From the NCBI GenBank assembly GCA_037962975.1, contig CM075671.1, positions 10,773,001-10,837,000 on the forward strand: a stretch of DNA of 64,000 bases, read 5' to 3'. The translations under genes were made by a program, and so were the position numbers. The stretch is from Clitoria ternatea. Lineage: Eukaryota; Streptophyta; Magnoliopsida; Fabales; Fabaceae. The notes below the pieces were generated by a model that saw nothing but the letters and a program-made list of their open reading frames with translations, made no database searches and was not told where the DNA came from. Positions 62,844 to 64,000 of this stretch are shown here, piece after piece (position 1 is the first letter of the stretch; each line of letters begins with the position of its first letter).

Positions 62844-64000
62844 TATAACATCCCAAAAATTTTATTCTCATGTATAATCATTTTCCATTTAGACCGTTAA
62901 TAATATTATCTATTTATATCAACTTGCTACATAAGTTTGTCTGTGAATCGAAGCTTCTTTTTGATTCGTTCAAATAGCTTCCTTTGATATTAACCTCTGG
63001 TAGCGTTCTGATTAGGAGATTACCGAGTGAAGTACTTTCGAATAAGATATTACGAGTGGATCATATCTGAGATGAGACTGTCCGAGTAAAGAAAGGAATC
63101 ATTTTCCGAGTGAGATATGACTGAGAGAACATCCGAGTGAAAGTTATGTTTCCGAGTGAGGTATGACCGAGAGAACTTCCGAATGAAGGAAGGTTAAAAT
63201 GTTTCCGAGTGAGTATGACCGAGAGAACAACTTCTGAGTGAAGGAAGGTTAAGATGTTTTCGAGTGAAGCATGACCGATAGAACCATTTTGAGTGAAAGA
63301 AAGCTTTGGCTTTAAATGAGACATTTTCGAGTAAAGAAAATCCGAGATGATCACTTCCGACTGAAGGAAAGCTCTGGCTTTGAATGAGCACCTTTCGGAC
63401 AAAGACGCCTCTAAGTTCCATACTTCCGAGTGGATTGTCTCCGAGTAAAACGTTTCTGAGTGAAATGTCTCTGAGTGACTCGTTTCCGAGTGAAACATCT
63501 CTGAGTGACTCGTTTCTGAGTGAAACGCCTCCGAGTGACTCATTTCTGAATGAAACGTCTCCGAGTGAAACGTTTCTGAGAGAAGTACTTCTGAGCGAAG
63601 AAAAGCTTTGATTTCGAATGAGTACTTCTCGGGTCGAGATATTTCTGAGTGGGGTATCTCTGACTTAAATACAAGTTTCCCGAGTGGGGTGTCCCCGGGT
63701 GTGACATTTTCGTGTGGGATGGTACCGAGTGAGACATTTCCAAGTGGATGACACCAAGTGAGACCTCTCCGATTCCCGTGTGATATGTCACCGATTGAGA
63801 CTACCGAGTGAGTCATTTCCAGGGGAAGTACTTCTAGAACAGAGAGAGACTTTGACTTCAAATGAATACGTTTCCGAGTAAAAAGTTTTCAGGGGAAGTA
63901 AATATCCGAGTAGTGAAACCCCTTCATTCTATTCATGCCCGGATGTCATACAGGTTGCCTAGAGCCTGTGCTCGGGCCATATTCAAAGTTGCCGAGAGTT
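62844..64000. mobile_element. LTR-like sequence rich in TCCGAGTG motifs, truncated by the window
   Basis: It begins TATAACATCCCAAAAATT, close to the TGTAACATCCC terminus common in plant gypsy LTRs, with the expected TG changed to TA. From about 63,020 it shows the TCCGAGTG motif field and CTTTGACTTCAAATGAATAC-like words that also occur in the solo LTR U3 near 19,585. The right end, any target duplication and the coding part are outside the window. A 266-codon minus-strand frame (63,061-63,861) is only the motif field read in triplets. Family and orientation are uncertain; it could also be two nested pieces. Confidence 0.55.

Noticed and set aside
63061..63861. 266-codon open frame on the minus strand
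   Set aside because: It is the TCCGAGTG motif field read in one phase, giving a low-complexity Ser/Glu/His/Phe repeat. No domain, and the same motif gives shorter openings in all frames.
1..64000. Host genes, tRNA and rRNA genes
   Set aside because: I found no exon-like reading frame outside retrotransposons and no recognisable tRNA or rRNA sequence. Weak tRNA genes could be missed by eye.

Overview
The window is repetitive plant DNA with no host gene that I can support. Ty1/copia (Sirevirus-like) and Ty3/gypsy (chromovirus, Tekay-like) retrotransposons, a priming site for plant initiator tRNA-Met, TTTAGGG/CCCTAAA-like tracts and a long nucleosome-sized satellite point to a flowering plant. 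The copia element looks like the SIRE1 group common in legumes, so a legume is my best guess; the species cannot be told. The setting resembles pericentromeric or centromeric heterochromatin.

Layout. 1-17,554 is the 3' part of a Sirevirus-like copia element on the + strand, split by a complete gypsy element (160-11,920, minus strand). The gypsy has two 3,500-bp LTRs, PBS, PPT, a gag-pol frame with two nonsense codons, and a 5-bp target duplication (GGATG) that lies inside the copia pol reading frame. After copia pol (stop at 13,873) come an array of TAATCGATTA palindromes, a TATA box, an ORF2 pseudogene (14,509-15,615), a poly(A) signal, repeated polypurine tracts and the copia 3' LTR (16,125-17,554), which carries its own palindrome array and TATA box.

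17,555-58,657 is mainly a satellite with a monomer of about 166 bp, always in one orientation apart from short inverted pieces. It is broken by a 3.85-kb solo LTR (19,186-23,039), by two copies of a composite block (24,515-26,693 and 48,513-50,691) and by a 1.27-kb solo LTR (55,520-56,790). Each composite block is about 820 bp of single-copy-looking DNA, then about 1 kb of a CCTGCTA/CCTGTAA heptamer minisatellite, then inverted satellite pieces. The whole arrangement repeats with a period near 24 kb, with a smaller 4.2-kb repeat inside it.

58,658-62,843 holds a degenerate CCCTAAA-like tract, a third composite block, and a second solo LTR of the 1.27-kb family, inverted and inserted in the heptamer array. 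From 62,844 to the end is the start of another LTR-like sequence rich in TCCGAGTG motifs.

Function. Nothing here forms a host pathway. The interest lies in element nesting, regulatory-looking palindrome arrays placed at the same distance before two TATA boxes in the copia element, a host-like transcription unit inside a retrotransposon, and a telomere-length heptamer minisatellite that recurs within a satellite higher-order repeat.
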